Counted from the first letter of the stretch, positions 33,148 through 42,916 are shown. The stretch: 64,000 bases of DNA from Leifsonia sp. Root4 (GCF_001425085.1 NZ_LMDN01000004.1:124001-188000), one strand, 5' to 3'. Made by a program: numbers and translations. The notes: generated by a model from the sequence alone, not told the origin.

Positions 33148-33741
33148 ATGAGCGCCACCCTCCGAGTCACAGCCGAGCTGGAACAGATCGCCCCGCGCCT
33201 GCGCCGCATCCGACAGAAGAAGAACCTGACCCTGGACGAGCTCGCGGCCGCGACCGGGATCTCGAAGAGCACGCTCTCCCGCCTGGAATCCGGGCAGCGG
33301 AAGCCGAGCCTGGAACTGCTGCTGCCGATCGCGGCGGCGCTGGCCGTTCCACTCGATCAGATCGTGACGGCCCCGCGGATCGAAGACCCCCGGGTACAAC
33401 GGACATCGACGCGATCCGACGGCCGGGTGCTCACCCCGCTCTCGCAGCACCAGGGTGAGCCACAGGCCTACAAGGTCGCGATCCCCGCGTCAGAACAGGA
33501 GGTCGACCTGAAGACACACAGCGGCTTCGAGTGGCTCTACGTGCTTGACGGCCGCCTCCGGCTCGTGCTCGGCGAGCACGACATCGTGCTCGGGCCGGGT
33601 GAGGCCGCCGAGTTCGACACCCAGAATCCACACTGGTTCGGGTCGACGGGAGCCGGCCCGGTTGAGATCCTCAGCATGTTCGGCAAGCAGGGCGAGCGCA
33701 TTCACCTGCGCGCCCGCAGCACGGGATCCGGGCACGGCTGA
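33148..33741 (+). CDS. XRE family regulator with C-terminal cupin domain
   Basis: 197 residues. The HTH (about 10-64) includes LRRIRQKKNLTLDELAAATG and ISKSTLSRLESGQRKPSLE; the cupin_2 barrel (about 110-185) includes HSGFEWLYVLDGRLRLVLGE, LGPGEAAEFDTQNPHWFG. Such proteins sense a small ligand through the cupin and regulate a neighbouring catabolic or redox gene. Divergent from the FAD oxidoreductase (90 bp between starts), pointing to that gene as target. Confidence 0.9.
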   Translation: MSATLRVTAELEQIAPRLRRIRQKKNLTLDELAAATGISKSTLSRLESGQRKPSLELLLPIAAALAVPLDQIVTAPRIEDPRVQRTSTRSDGRVLTPLSQHQGEPQAYKVAIPASEQEVDLKTHSGFEWLYVLDGRLRLVLGEHDIVLGPGEAAEFDTQNPHWFGSTGAGPVEILSMFGKQGERIHLRARSTGSGHG

Positions 33742-33997
33742 GGGCCCGGACCGCGCGGAGTGGCGGGCCATTTCCGCCCCACGGAAACTCGCAGAAAAAT
33801 AACGATCAGATAACTAGCGTTCGTTACCGCTTCGTTATATATTCAAAGAGCGCCAGTTGTTTGCTGTGGCAGCTGGCGCAGAATGTGATTGCAGGACACT
33901 CTTGGTGCAAAGGGAGAGGGTCGGTCGTTAGCCTCAACGACCGGCCCTCAGTCACGTTAACGGCCCCGAATGCCTATTCTTAGGCTGGGGAGGCGCA
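33742..33997. other. AT-rich intergenic region with two hairpins
   Basis: 256 bp. An unusually AT-rich segment (AACGATCAGATAACTAGCG, CGTTATATATTC) at 33800-33844 looks like a promoter. It is followed by hairpin GCGCCAGTT/AGCTGGCGC (33850-33858, 33871-33879) and a 12-bp stem GGGTCGGTCGTT/AACGACCGGCCC (33918-33947). It could be a small RNA with its own terminator, or the 5' leader of the MarR gene at 33998. No protein frame fits. Confidence 0.4.
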
Positions 33998-34441
33998 ATG
34001 AGCCAGAGGACAGAGGCGGTCGCCGCCTGGGAATCACTTTTCCGTGCCCAGGTAAGCGTCATGCGTACCCTGGCGGCGGAGTTTCCCTCGCGCGAGATCT
34101 CACTCAACGAGTACGACGTGATGTTCAGCCTGAGCAGGCAGCCGGGGCGGCGCTCGCGCCTGCGCGAACTGACCCGGCACATGCTGCTCACCCAGCCGAG
34201 TGTCAGCCGCCTGGTCGACCGCATGTGCGCCCGCGGACTGCTCGAGAAGGAGCACGACCCCGATGACGGCCGCGGGGCCGTGATCGTGCTGACGGATGCC
34301 GGCTACGCGCTGTTCCGCGAGGTCGCCGTCTCGCACATGGACTCGATTGCGCGCCGGGTCGGCGGCGCACTCGATGCGAGCGAGATGGCCCAACTGGCCG
34401 CTCTCTGCGACAAGCTGCGGGGCAACGGCAGCACCGTCTGA
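33998..34441 (+). CDS. MarR family transcriptional regulator
   Basis: 147 residues with the MarR winged helix: SLNEYDVMFSLSRQPGRRSR, recognition helix MLLTQPSVSRLVDRMCARGL, wing DPDDGRGAVIVLTDAG. No partner gene adjoins, so the target is unknown. GGGGAGG lies 6 bp before the ATG. Confidence 0.9.
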   Translation: MSQRTEAVAAWESLFRAQVSVMRTLAAEFPSREISLNEYDVMFSLSRQPGRRSRLRELTRHMLLTQPSVSRLVDRMCARGLLEKEHDPDDGRGAVIVLTDAGYALFREVAVSHMDSIARRVGGALDASEMAQLAALCDKLRGNGSTV

Positions 34442-34872
34442 GCACTGCCGATGGCTGCGCGAGCGCACCCCGGCAGGCAGGACAATGGGACGGAGGCCCT
34501 ACCCCCCGCCCCATCGCGGCGTCCCTCGCAGGATGCCTCTCAAACAGGCGACCCGAACATTGCCTGCCGAGCGCGAATACACCGCATCCCCGAGGGTGAA
34601 CGGTGCCCGGCCCAGGGGCGAGAGGCTGCGGGCAGTCCGTTTCGTCGAACGTCAGACGGAACTGGGGAATGCTGCGCGCGGCAGGCGCGCGCGGTCACCG
34701 CGCGTGCTGACGTGTGGAGTTCGGGCTCCATAGCCTGTTGCCTTTCGGGTCGGCGACAGTGGCTCGGCACGCCGCCGAAGGCGGCGCGTCAGGTCAACTG
34801 CGTGCGCGATCTGGGTGGATCAACGCACACTGCGATGATAAACCCCACGTGCCCCATTCGGGTAGCACCGAT
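34442..34872. other. Intergenic region without a recognised gene
   Basis: 431 bp of GC-rich sequence between the MarR gene and a convergent hypothetical gene. It has small palindromes (GCCGCC-GAAG-GCGGC near 34770, GCGCGCGGCAGGCGCGCGC near 34676). One 67-codon plus-strand frame near 34531 has no SD and no protein-like composition. No dispersed repeat family member is seen. Confidence 0.5.
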
Positions 34873-35232
34873 TCAGCGGCTGCCGATGAGCGCTCTCTCG
34901 GCCTCGGCCATGCCAGCGCGCCACGCCGAGTCGAGCGCCTCGCGCTCATCGGCGCTGAGTTCGGTGCGGAAGGCTGCGGCGAGACCGGCCCAGCGCACGG
35001 CCGACTGGGCGCGCACCTTCTCTCCCGTGAACCCGGACTCGCGCACGGCGGCGAGGAAGCTCTCGTCGATGCGAGCCGCAACGGCACCGCCCTCATCGAG
35101 CCGGGCGACGTGCTCTCGCCCCTGGCGATAGGCCGGACCGCGAGCGGTGCGCTGGGCCGCGGCCTGTGCTGATGCGATCAGCGCGATCTCCTCGGCGGTG
35201 AGCGACTCGACCTGCTTCAAAAATGCGTCCAC
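34873..35232 (-). CDS. Hypothetical helical protein
   Basis: 119 residues, mostly alpha-helical by composition and rich in Ala, Glu and Arg: MDAFLKQVESLTAEEIALIA at the start and LSADEREALDSAWRAGMAEA near the end. No membrane segment or motif is recognised. Codon use is normal for the window and GAGAGGAG lies 5-10 bp before the ATG, which supports a real gene. Function unknown. Confidence 0.65.
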   Translation of the reverse strand: MDAFLKQVESLTAEEIALIASAQAAAQRTARGPAYRQGREHVARLDEGGAVAARIDESFLAAVRESGFTGEKVRAQSAVRWAGLAAAFRTELSADEREALDSAWRAGMAEAERALIGSR

Positions 35233-35375
35233 AACGAACTCCTCTCTCGTGAACCGTAACCGCCCACCCTAGCAAGCTTCGATCTTTTTTTCCTGATCAG
35301 GTACGAGATGCTTTCCGGCGGGGAATGGGCTATGGTCTTCGGAAGCTCACCGCACGATGAGAAGGAGTGATGTTC

Positions 35376-35504
35376 ATGGCCGGGAAATCCCCCAAGGGCA
35401 ACAACGCAAAGAAGGCCCCGCAGCTCTCGCTGAAAGACAAGAGAGCAGCCAAGCGCGAGGAGAAGTCCGACACCGGATTCATCAAGGCCCGGAAGGGCCA
35501 CTAG
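35376..35504 (+). CDS. Small basic protein, paralogue of the 42.8 kb gene
   Basis: 42 residues: MAGKSPKGNNAKKAPQLSLK then DKRAAKREEKSDTGFIKARK-GH. Strongly basic, no hydrophobic core, probably nucleic-acid or ribosome associated (inferred from charge only). It shares the pattern AKKA-x-SLKxKRAxKR with the gene at 42779-42916. The ATG at 35376 is chosen over 35370 because AAGGAG is then 9 bp upstream. A terminator hairpin follows directly. Confidence 0.75.
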   Translation: MAGKSPKGNNAKKAPQLSLKDKRAAKREEKSDTGFIKARKGH

Positions 35505-35512
35505 ACACGAAC

Positions 35513-35546
35513 GACCGGGGCCGGCGCATGTGCGCCGACCCCGGTC
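35513..35546. terminator. Bidirectional hairpin
   Basis: GACCGGGGCCGGCGCA (35513-35528) pairs with TGCGCCGACCCCGGTC (35531-35546) with one mismatch, between the small basic gene (+) and the MFS exporter (-). CTGTTCC follows on the plus side. Confidence 0.8.
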
Positions 35547-35564
35547 TGTTCCGCTCTGAGCGGG

Positions 35565-37301
<1,737 letters not shown>

Positions 37302-37955
37302 CTACGCGCTGAGCGTCGCGGCAAAGAGTCTCTTGGTGGCATCCGCCGAGCTCATCAGGTGGCTGGAGAAGGATGCCGTGTTCTCCGGGCGGAAGTAGAG
37401 GCCGGCCGCGCGGCGCACCATGACGCCGACGACGCCGACGGCCATTTCGGCGATCGGGTCGCCCTCCGGCAGGCCCTCGCGTTCGCAGATGATTCCGGCG
37501 AGCAGCCGTTCCATCTCGGCGCCCTCCCGGAGGAACTTGCCGAGCAACTGTGGCTCGCGGGCGATCACCGCCTCCGGGGTCGTCAAACCCTGCCCCTCGG
37601 CGGCGAGCTCCTCGAGCGTGACGATGACCATGGCGATCAGGTCGTCGATCAGGCTCGGCGATATCCCGACGCAGTCGGCCGGGCGGGCGTTGATGAACAC
37701 GGTGAGGTGCTCGATGGGGATGCCGTCGTCGCGGTGGCCGAGCACGGCGTCTTCCTTCGCGGCGAAGTAGTTGAAGAAGGTGCGGCGGGAAACGCCGACG
37801 ATCTCGCAGAGTTCCTCGACGGTGAAGCCGTGCAGCCCGCGCTCGACGGTCAGGCGCCGTGCGTGGCTGGTGAGCTCCCGGCGGGTGCGCTCCATGCGGC
37901 GCTCACGCGGGCCGGGCGCGGGGGCATCCGCCACCGTCTTTGCACTCTCAATCAC
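37302..37955 (-). CDS. TetR family repressor
   Basis: About 217 residues. N-terminal HTH: RRELTSHARRLTVERGLHGF, then LCEIVGVSRRTFFNYFAAKE as recognition helix. C-terminal ligand domain typical of TetR. Start choice: GTG 37955 sits about 8 bp after a CATAAT -10 box, suggesting a leaderless mRNA; TTG 37964 is the alternative. It sits 36 bp upstream of a DHA2 exporter, a standard drug-responsive pair, and a TGCAC palindrome in its promoter is the probable operator. Confidence 0.9.
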   Translation of the reverse strand: MIESAKTVADAPAPGPRERRMERTRRELTSHARRLTVERGLHGFTVEELCEIVGVSRRTFFNYFAAKEDAVLGHRDDGIPIEHLTVFINARPADCVGISPSLIDDLIAMVIVTLEELAAEGQGLTTPEAVIAREPQLLGKFLREGAEMERLLAGIICEREGLPEGDPIAEMAVGVVGVMVRRAAGLYFRPENTASFSSHLMSSADATKRLFAATLSA

Positions 37956-37958
37956 AAA

Positions 37959-37991
37959 GTGCAATTATGCACGATCTTGCCCGGAGTGCAA
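37959..37991 (-). promoter_or_regulatory. TetR promoter with TGCAC operator
   Basis: On the minus strand TTGCAC (-35, about 37986-37991), 16-bp spacer and CATAAT (-10, 37964-37969). The -10 lies within the palindrome GTGCA-ATTA-TGCAC (37959-37972); a third TGCAC half-site is at the -35 and another GTGCA/TGCAC word at 37941. This fits autorepression. Confidence 0.6.
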
Positions 37992-37995
37992 AAAC

Positions 37996-38021
37996 AGCCC
38001 CCGGAGCGAACTCCGGGGGCT
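37996..38021 (-). terminator. Terminator of the SLT-like gene
   Basis: AGCCCCCGGAG (37996-38006) pairs with CTCCGGGGGCT (38011-38021), loop CGAA; the minus strand continues GTTTTTGC. Confidence 0.9.
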
Positions 38022-38039
38022 GCCACGTTGCGGCGGGAC

Positions 38040-38891
38040 TCAGTACCAGTTCATCGACTGCGAATGCGCCCAGGCCGCGGAGGGGCTGCCGTATCCGCGG
38101 GCGATGTAGTCGAGGCCCCACGCGATCTGGGTGGCCGCGTTGGTCTCCCAGTCGGCGCCGGCGGTGGCCATCTTGCTGCCGGGCAGCGACTGGGGAATGC
38201 CGGTGGCACCGCTGGAGGCGTTGTAGGCGGTGTACGACCAGCCGGACTCCTTCTGCCAGAGCTTCTCGAGGGCGGCGAACTGGTCGGCACCCCAGCCGTA
38301 CTTCTCGGCGGCCATGGTGCGCGCGACCTCACGGGCGCCGGCCGGCGTGTTGTTGGCGGCCAGCTGCGCGGCCTCGGCGGCAGCCGCGGCGATGGCAGCC
38401 TCGTGCTCGGAGACGGCGGCCTGCACGGCGCTGATCTCCGACTGGGTCTGCTTCGTGAGGGTTGCCACGTCATCAACCGGGAGCAGCTCGAAGCCCTCCA
38501 GCGAGGCGACGGATGCCGCGAGCGGCGCCGCGTCGACCTTGCCCTCTGCGCTGGCCAGCGTCACCGCGGCAGCATCGATCGTCGCCTTGGCCGAGCTCGC
38601 GGCGTGCGCCTTGGCGATTCCGGAGTAGACACCGGCCCTCTCGCTGCGGTCGGCCGCACTGGCGTTCAGCGCAACCGTCTCCTGCAGAGCGGCGGTGTGC
38701 ATTGCGACCCCGTTGATGGCGAATCCCGAGCCTGCGATCGCACCGATCGCGAGCACGCCACCGGCGAGGAGCAGCTTGCGACGCGAGCGTCGGCGCCGGG
38801 TGAGGCGATGGCGGGAGAGTTCCGCGGATTCGGCCTGGGCGGGGCTGGTGGGGTTGGCGGTTGGCGATGTCGAGAGCGAGTCGGGCTGCAT
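38040..38891 (-). CDS. Secreted lytic-transglycosylase-like protein (aggregation-promoting-factor type C-terminus)
   Basis: 283 residues. A basic N-terminus (RRRRSRRK) and one hydrophobic helix (LLLAGGVLAIGAIAGSGFAI, about residues 39-58) give a signal anchor. A long Ala-rich, coiled-coil-like region (about 60-190) leads to the C-terminal domain WQKESGWSYTAYNASSGATG, GIPQSLPGSKMA and IARGYGSPSAAWAHSQ, typical of SLT/RPF-like wall hydrolases with Glu in KESGW. It probably cleaves peptidoglycan. Weak SD before the ATG at 38891; strong terminator downstream. Confidence 0.85.
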   Translation of the reverse strand: MQPDSLSTSPTANPTSPAQAESAELSRHRLTRRRRSRRKLLLAGGVLAIGAIAGSGFAINGVAMHTAALQETVALNASAADRSERAGVYSGIAKAHAASSAKATIDAAAVTLASAEGKVDAAPLAASVASLEGFELLPVDDVATLTKQTQSEISAVQAAVSEHEAAIAAAAAEAAQLAANNTPAGAREVARTMAAEKYGWGADQFAALEKLWQKESGWSYTAYNASSGATGIPQSLPGSKMATAGADWETNAATQIAWGLDYIARGYGSPSAAWAHSQSMNWY

Positions 38892-39065
38892 AACTGGAGA
38901 GAAGTCTTTTCGTTTGGCGGCGGCGCCGGGCGGCGCAAAGCACCAAGCCTGAACCACAAAAATGTACGAAAGCTCATCTTTTGCTGGATAAAGCATCCAA
39001 ACGCATGGACTTCGGAGGCCGGCGCGCAACCGGTCGAGCCGCCCGACAGCGCCCGCTCCGCCCGG

Positions 39066-39242
39066 CACGCTGATCGAGTAGGCCGCCCGCGGCCGCCCCA
39101 GCTGCTGATCGAGTAGGCCGCCCGCGGCCGCCCCAGCTGCTGATCGAGTGGGCCGCCCGCGGCCGTATCGAGATCCCGGCGACCTTGATCTCGATACGCT
39201 CGTTCCTCACTACTCGATCAGCGGGGTCCGTACGGAACGCAC
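39066..39242. repeat. Three 37-bp tandem units plus inverted TATCGAGAT element
   Basis: GCTGATCGAGTAGGCCGCCC plus GCGGCCGCCCCA repeats three times in tandem (from about 39070, 39102 and 39139), then CGTATCGAGATCCCGGC ... GATCTCGATACG forms an inverted pair ending in CTCACTACTCGATCAGCG. Related to the repeat at the 5' end of the TlpA gene. Confidence 0.8.
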
Positions 39243-39257
39243 GCCGATGGAGCCACC

Positions 39258-39390
39258 CATGCCCGTTGATTGAGCCTGTCGAAATCCGTTGGGACGGTTT
39301 CGACAGGCTCAACCAGCGGAGGTTCTCAACCAGCGGGGTGAGGGCACGGTTTCGACAGGCTCAACCGGCGGGGGCGCTCAACCGGCGGGG
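39258..39390. repeat. Dispersed TTCGACAGGCTCAACC repeat cluster
   Basis: GTTGATTGAGCCTGTCGAAA is followed by GGTTTCGACAGGCTCAACCA (an inverted pair), then shorter CTCAACCAGCGG and a third GGTTTCGACAGGCTCAACCG. The 38892-39393 gap otherwise holds the SLT-gene promoter side and no gene. Confidence 0.85.
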
Positions 39391-39393
39391 CGC

Positions 39394-41148
39394 TCAGCGC
39401 TTGAGGCCGGGGAAGTCCTCGTCGCGCCACTCCCCGGGCGAGCGCACGCCGGCGTCTGCGGCATCCACCTCACGCTGTCGAAGCTCGACGCGGCGGATCT
39501 TGCCCGATGCCGTCTTGGGCAGCTCGAAGAACTCGATGCGGCGCACCCGCATGTACGGCGGCAGTGAGGTGCGGGCGTGTGCGAGCACCGCGAGGGCCGT
39601 CGCCTCATCGGGCGCCACGCCCGCTGCGAGGGCGATGTAGGCCTTCGTGATGTTGAGCCGCGTGGCATCCGGTGCCCCGACGACCGCGGCCTCGGCAACG
39701 GCCGGGTGCTCGATCAGGATGCTCTCGACCTCGAAAGGCGAGACCTTGTAGTCGCTGGACTTGAAGATGTCGTCGGTGCGGCCGATGAAGGTCAGCGTGC
39801 CGTCATCGGCCCGGCTGGCGACGTCGCCGGTGTGGAAGTAGCCGCCGCGCATCGACTCGCGGGTGCGGGCGTCGTCGCCGAGGTAGCCCGTCATCAGGTT
39901 CAGCGGTCGGGTGCTGAGGTCGAGGCAGATCTCGCCCTCGCCGGTCGTCGAGGGCGCGCCGGTGATCGGGTCGACGATGGCCACGCTAACACCGGGCAGC
40001 GGGTGTCCCATCGCTCCGGGGGTCAGCGGGGCGCCGGGGGTGTTGCCGATGAGCGCCGTCGTCTCGGTCTGGCCGTAGCCGTCGCGGATGTCGAGCCCCC
40101 ACCACTCTCGGATGCGCGCGATCACCTCGGGGTTCAGCGGCTCGCCGGCCGAGAGCAGCTCGCGGAGCCCCCGTGGCTTCTGCCGCACCTCGCTCTGGAT
40201 CAGCATGCGCCACACGGTCGGCGGCGCACAGAAGGTGGCGACGCCTGCTCGGTCGAGCTGGGCGACGAGGGCTGCCGCGTCGAAGCGCGAGTAGTTGTAC
40301 ACGAACACCGTCGCACCGGCGATCCACGGCGCGAAGAGGCTGCTCCAGGCGTGCTTGCCCCAGCCGGCCGAGCTGATTGCCATGTGCACATCACCGGGCT
40401 GCACACCGATCCAGTACATCGTGCTGAGGTGACCGACCGGGTAGGAGAGGTGGCTGTGCACGACCATCTTGGGCACGCTCGTCGTTCCCGAGGTGAAGTA
40501 GATCAGGGCCGGGTCCTGACTGCCGACCGTGTTCGGGATCGCGGATGCCGGCGCCGAGGCCGCGTCGGCCATGTCGAGCCAGCCGGCCGGTGCTGCCGCG
40601 CCGTCACCTGGCGCTCCGGCCGCGCCGACGCAGATGCCGCGGTACTCGCCAGACACGTCGGCGAATTTGGCGGCATCCGTCGGATCGGCGATCACGAAGC
40701 GCACGGCGGCGCGTTCGACCCGATCGGCCAGCTCGGCCGGGCCGAGCACGACCGAACTCGGCAGGATGACGGCGCCGAGCTTCAGCACGGCGAGCATCGA
40801 ATCCCACAGCTCGACCCGGTTGCCGAGCATGAGCATGACGGCGTCACCGGGGCGCACACCCTCGGCCCGCAACCAGTTGGCGAGGCGGTTGGATCGTTCG
40901 CGCATCTCGGCGTAGCTGTAGCTGGCCTCGGTGCCGTCTTCTTCGACGATCCAGAGCGCGGCCGCGTCGTTGCCATCGGCGAGCACGTCGAACCAATGCT
41001 GCGCCCAGTTGAAGTCGGCGCCGACATCCGGCCAGCTGAATTCGGCGCGGGCCCGAGCGCCATCGGTGCGGAGGCCGAGGAGTTGGTCGCGGGCGGCCCG
41101 CAGTGCGATCGTTCCGGCGTGTTCGCGAGTGCTGTCGATGGCGGCCAT
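39394..41148 (-). CDS. Acyl-CoA synthetase (AMP-binding, acetyl/medium-chain type)
   Basis: 584 residues, ANL superfamily. Core motifs: LIYFTSGTTSVPKMVVHSH (P-loop-like), DGYGQTETTALIGN (A5), GYFHTGDVASRADDGTLTFIGR (A7-A8 hinge), and the catalytic Lys in PKTASGKIRRVELR. The sequence around WAQHWFDVLA matches the acetyl-CoA-synthetase/ACSM branch, so the substrate is probably a short- or medium-chain carboxylate. The ATG at 41148 follows the PadR stop by 4 bp, so they are co-transcribed. Confidence 0.92.
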   Translation of the reverse strand: MAAIDSTREHAGTIALRAARDQLLGLRTDGARARAEFSWPDVGADFNWAQHWFDVLADGNDAAALWIVEEDGTEASYSYAEMRERSNRLANWLRAEGVRPGDAVMLMLGNRVELWDSMLAVLKLGAVILPSSVVLGPAELADRVERAAVRFVIADPTDAAKFADVSGEYRGICVGAAGAPGDGAAAPAGWLDMADAASAPASAIPNTVGSQDPALIYFTSGTTSVPKMVVHSHLSYPVGHLSTMYWIGVQPGDVHMAISSAGWGKHAWSSLFAPWIAGATVFVYNYSRFDAAALVAQLDRAGVATFCAPPTVWRMLIQSEVRQKPRGLRELLSAGEPLNPEVIARIREWWGLDIRDGYGQTETTALIGNTPGAPLTPGAMGHPLPGVSVAIVDPITGAPSTTGEGEICLDLSTRPLNLMTGYLGDDARTRESMRGGYFHTGDVASRADDGTLTFIGRTDDIFKSSDYKVSPFEVESILIEHPAVAEAAVVGAPDATRLNITKAYIALAAGVAPDEATALAVLAHARTSLPPYMRVRRIEFFELPKTASGKIRRVELRQREVDAADAGVRSPGEWRDEDFPGLKR

Positions 41149-41152
41149 TGTT

Positions 41153-41716
41153 CTATCTTGCCGCCGATTCGGGGCCCGCATCACTCGCGGGCGACGCGGG
41201 TGGCGCCGCGGCCAGGGCGATGCGGCTCTCGGCGATCCAGGCCAGGGTGGCGCGCCCGTTGTGTTCCCCGGCACTGACCGTGATCAGGGCGAAACGCTCA
41301 TCGGGGTCACTGGGATCGAGCTCGGCCCTGATCTCTGCGAATGTGCGCATCTTCAGGGCCACGTCGTGCTCCATGCGATCGAGGAGCTCGAGGCATCCGT
41401 CGACGCCGAGCTTCCTGCCGAAGAAGAGTCGCAGCAGCACCCCGTTGCGGGGCGGCGCGCTCTCTGGCGCTTCTCGGAGCAACTCCGCGAGGCGCAGTCG
41501 GCCTCGATCGGTGAGCAGGTAGCGCCCGCTGTCGTCGCGCGACACCAGAGCGGCGGCCTCCAGGCGGGCGAGCGCCGGGTAGATCTGCCCGAAACTCTCG
41601 GCCCAGAAGTGGCCGACCGTCGAGAGGATCTCCGCGCGCACACGGTATCCCGACATCGGCGCGAGGGAGAGAGCGCCGAGGACGGCGAGTTCGGTCTGTG
41701 ATCGCTTGGGCGCCAT
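41153..41716 (-). CDS. PadR family transcriptional regulator
   Basis: 187 residues. N-terminal winged helix: ELAVLGALSLAPMSGYRVRA, FGQIYPALARLEAAALV (recognition region), SGRYLLTDRGRLRLAELL (wing). The C-terminal helical Vir-like domain (about 95-170) mediates dimerisation. It leads the operon with the acyl-CoA synthetase and probably controls it. A 13-bp palindrome lies 11 bp upstream of its ATG. Confidence 0.9.
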   Translation of the reverse strand: MAPKRSQTELAVLGALSLAPMSGYRVRAEILSTVGHFWAESFGQIYPALARLEAAALVSRDDSGRYLLTDRGRLRLAELLREAPESAPPRNGVLLRLFFGRKLGVDGCLELLDRMEHDVALKMRTFAEIRAELDPSDPDERFALITVSAGEHNGRATLAWIAESRIALAAAPPASPASDAGPESAAR

Positions 41717-41726
41717 GCCTTGAGCA

Positions 41727-41739
41727 TATCTGCCAGATA
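41727..41739. promoter_or_regulatory. Putative PadR operator
   Basis: TATCTG-C-CAGATA, a perfect 6-bp inverted repeat in the 38-bp gap between the divergent padR and membrane protein genes; it is short enough to overlap both promoters. Confidence 0.5.
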
Positions 41740-41754
41740 CATTACGGTCGAGGC

Positions 41755-42132
41755 ATGCCCATCATCGCAGCGGTCGTGGCGACCGCGATCCTCGCCGCCC
41801 TCGCCGTCTTTCAGGGCATGCTCGCGGCCGGGGCTCCGATCGGCCGATTCGCGTGGGGTGGGGCGCACACCCGGCTGCCGACCGCGCTGCGCATCGGCAG
41901 CGCCGTGTCGATCGTGCTGTACGCGCTCTTCGCCGTGGTACTGCTCGATCGCGCCTCCGTCATCTCGGTTCTGCCCGACGCGGTGAGCGTGGTGGGAACG
42001 TGGGTGCTCTTCGGCTACTTCGTGATCGGCGTCGGCATGAACGGGATCTCGCGCAGTCGCTCGGAGCGGCTCACGATGACGCCGTGCTGCCTGGTTCTGG
42101 CCGTGTTGACGCTCATCGTCGCGTTGGCCTGA
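41755..42132 (+). CDS. Four-helix membrane protein of unknown function
   Basis: 125 residues with helices at about 3-22, 45-66, 75-97 and 107-123. The GRFAWGG and GMNGISRSRSE segments between helices resemble small uncharacterised actinobacterial membrane proteins. The ATG at 41755 is chosen because translation before it is not protein-like. Divergent from PadR and possibly under its control. Confidence 0.75.
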   Translation: MPIIAAVVATAILAALAVFQGMLAAGAPIGRFAWGGAHTRLPTALRIGSAVSIVLYALFAVVLLDRASVISVLPDAVSVVGTWVLFGYFVIGVGMNGISRSRSERLTMTPCCLVLAVLTLIVALA

Positions 42133-42143
42133 GCGGGAAACAG

Positions 42144-42173
42144 ACAAGGCCCCATCCGAGGATGAGGCCTTGT
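42144..42173. terminator. Bidirectional hairpin between membrane gene and tRNA-Arg
   Basis: ACAAGGCCCCATC pairs with GATGAGGCCTTGT (one mismatch) around CGAG. On the minus strand CTGTTTCCC follows, suiting the tRNA transcript. Confidence 0.75.
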
Positions 42174-42179
42174 ACTCTG

Positions 42180-42252
42180 TGCGCCCGAAGGGATTCGAAC
42201 CCCTAACCTTCTGATCCGTAGTCAGATGCTCTATCCGTTGAGCTACGGGCGC
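42180..42252 (-). tRNA. tRNA-Arg(ACG)
   Basis: 73-nt cloverleaf. Acceptor stem GCGCCCG/CGGGCGC with discriminator A, anticodon stem TCTGA/TCAGA with loop CTACGGA (anticodon ACG), T arm GGGGTTCGAATCCCT. CCA is not encoded. ACG is the substrate of the tadA product encoded at 29.3 kb. Confidence 0.96.
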
Positions 42253-42291
42253 ATGTCAGCAATCTGGGCGAGCTAGGCGCTCAGAAGCAAC

Positions 42292-42696
42292 TCAGTTACT
42301 ATAGCCCAGCCCTCGTGGTCGCGCCAACTCGAGCAGGTTCAGCTGGCGTGTCGTGGCCACCTGACGGTACGAGGTCTCGATCAGTTCGGCGAGAAACCGC
42401 CAGTCGACGCCCGGCCCGTCGAAGTCGATTGCGAGCCATCTGGCGCTGTCGTAATAGGGCGCGTGGAAGAAGCGGGCGTCCTGCTCCAGGGCGGGGTGTT
42501 CGTCGGGGTCCGTCTTGATGACGATCGAGTACGGCCGCGTCATCGACGAGCCGGTGTGCACGAAGATCGGCTTGCGCGCTCGGAACGTCGGCCTCCCCCA
42601 GGCCTCGACCTCGACCGCCTCGGGCAGGTCCAGGCAGAGTTCGCGCACCCGCTGCACCAGCGGATCGCCCGGTTCGAAGAGCCTGGGGTGCTCCAT
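42292..42696 (-). CDS. MmcQ/YjbR family protein
   Basis: 134 residues. CyaY-like double-wing fold family: LCLDLPEAVEVEAWGRPTFR, then KPIFVHTGS, ARFFHAPYYDSARWLAIDFD and the C-terminal WRFLAELIETSYRQVA. Often annotated as a DNA-binding protein, though a reaction is not known. Alone between the tRNA-Arg and a small basic gene. Confidence 0.86.
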   Translation of the reverse strand: MEHPRLFEPGDPLVQRVRELCLDLPEAVEVEAWGRPTFRARKPIFVHTGSSMTRPYSIVIKTDPDEHPALEQDARFFHAPYYDSARWLAIDFDGPGVDWRFLAELIETSYRQVATTRQLNLLELARPRGLGYSN

Positions 42697-42778
42697 GGCG
42701 ACAGGCTAGCCGATGCCGGGGGTGACGGCATCCGTCGGCGACCAGGATCAATCGGTCGACGGATGCCGGTGTTACTGA

Positions 42779-42916
42779 CTAGCGCTTCTTGACGTTCGTG
42801 ACGGCATCGCTGTCGCGCGATGACGCGCCACTCTTCGCGCGCTTGTCGGCACGCTTCTCCTTGAGTGACCGTTCTGCCTTCTTGGCAGTGTCTTTTCGTT
42901 GAGTTTTCTCTGCCAT
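42779..42916 (-). CDS. Small basic protein, paralogue of the 35.4 kb gene
   Basis: 45 residues: MAEKTQRKDTAKKAERSLKE, then KRADKRAKSGASSRDSDAVT-NVKKR. Highly charged with no hydrophobic core. It shares AKKA-x-SLKxKRAxKR with the 42-residue protein at 35376-35504, implying a family. CGGAGGCACGACC precedes the ATG (GGAGG, 8 bp). Function unknown; possibly RNA- or ribosome-associated by analogy of charge only. Confidence 0.75.
   Translation of the reverse strand: MAEKTQRKDTAKKAERSLKEKRADKRAKSGASSRDSDAVTNVKKR

Noticed and set aside
34531-34733. A 67-codon plus-strand frame in the 34.4-34.9 kb gap
   Set aside because: No SD, Arg-rich composition and no recognisable motif.
38892-39005. Leader of the SLT-like gene considered as a c-di-AMP (ydaO) riboswitch
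   Set aside because: It is only about 110 bases long and I could not find the ydaO conserved core; related wall-hydrolase genes often have one, but this sequence does not show it.
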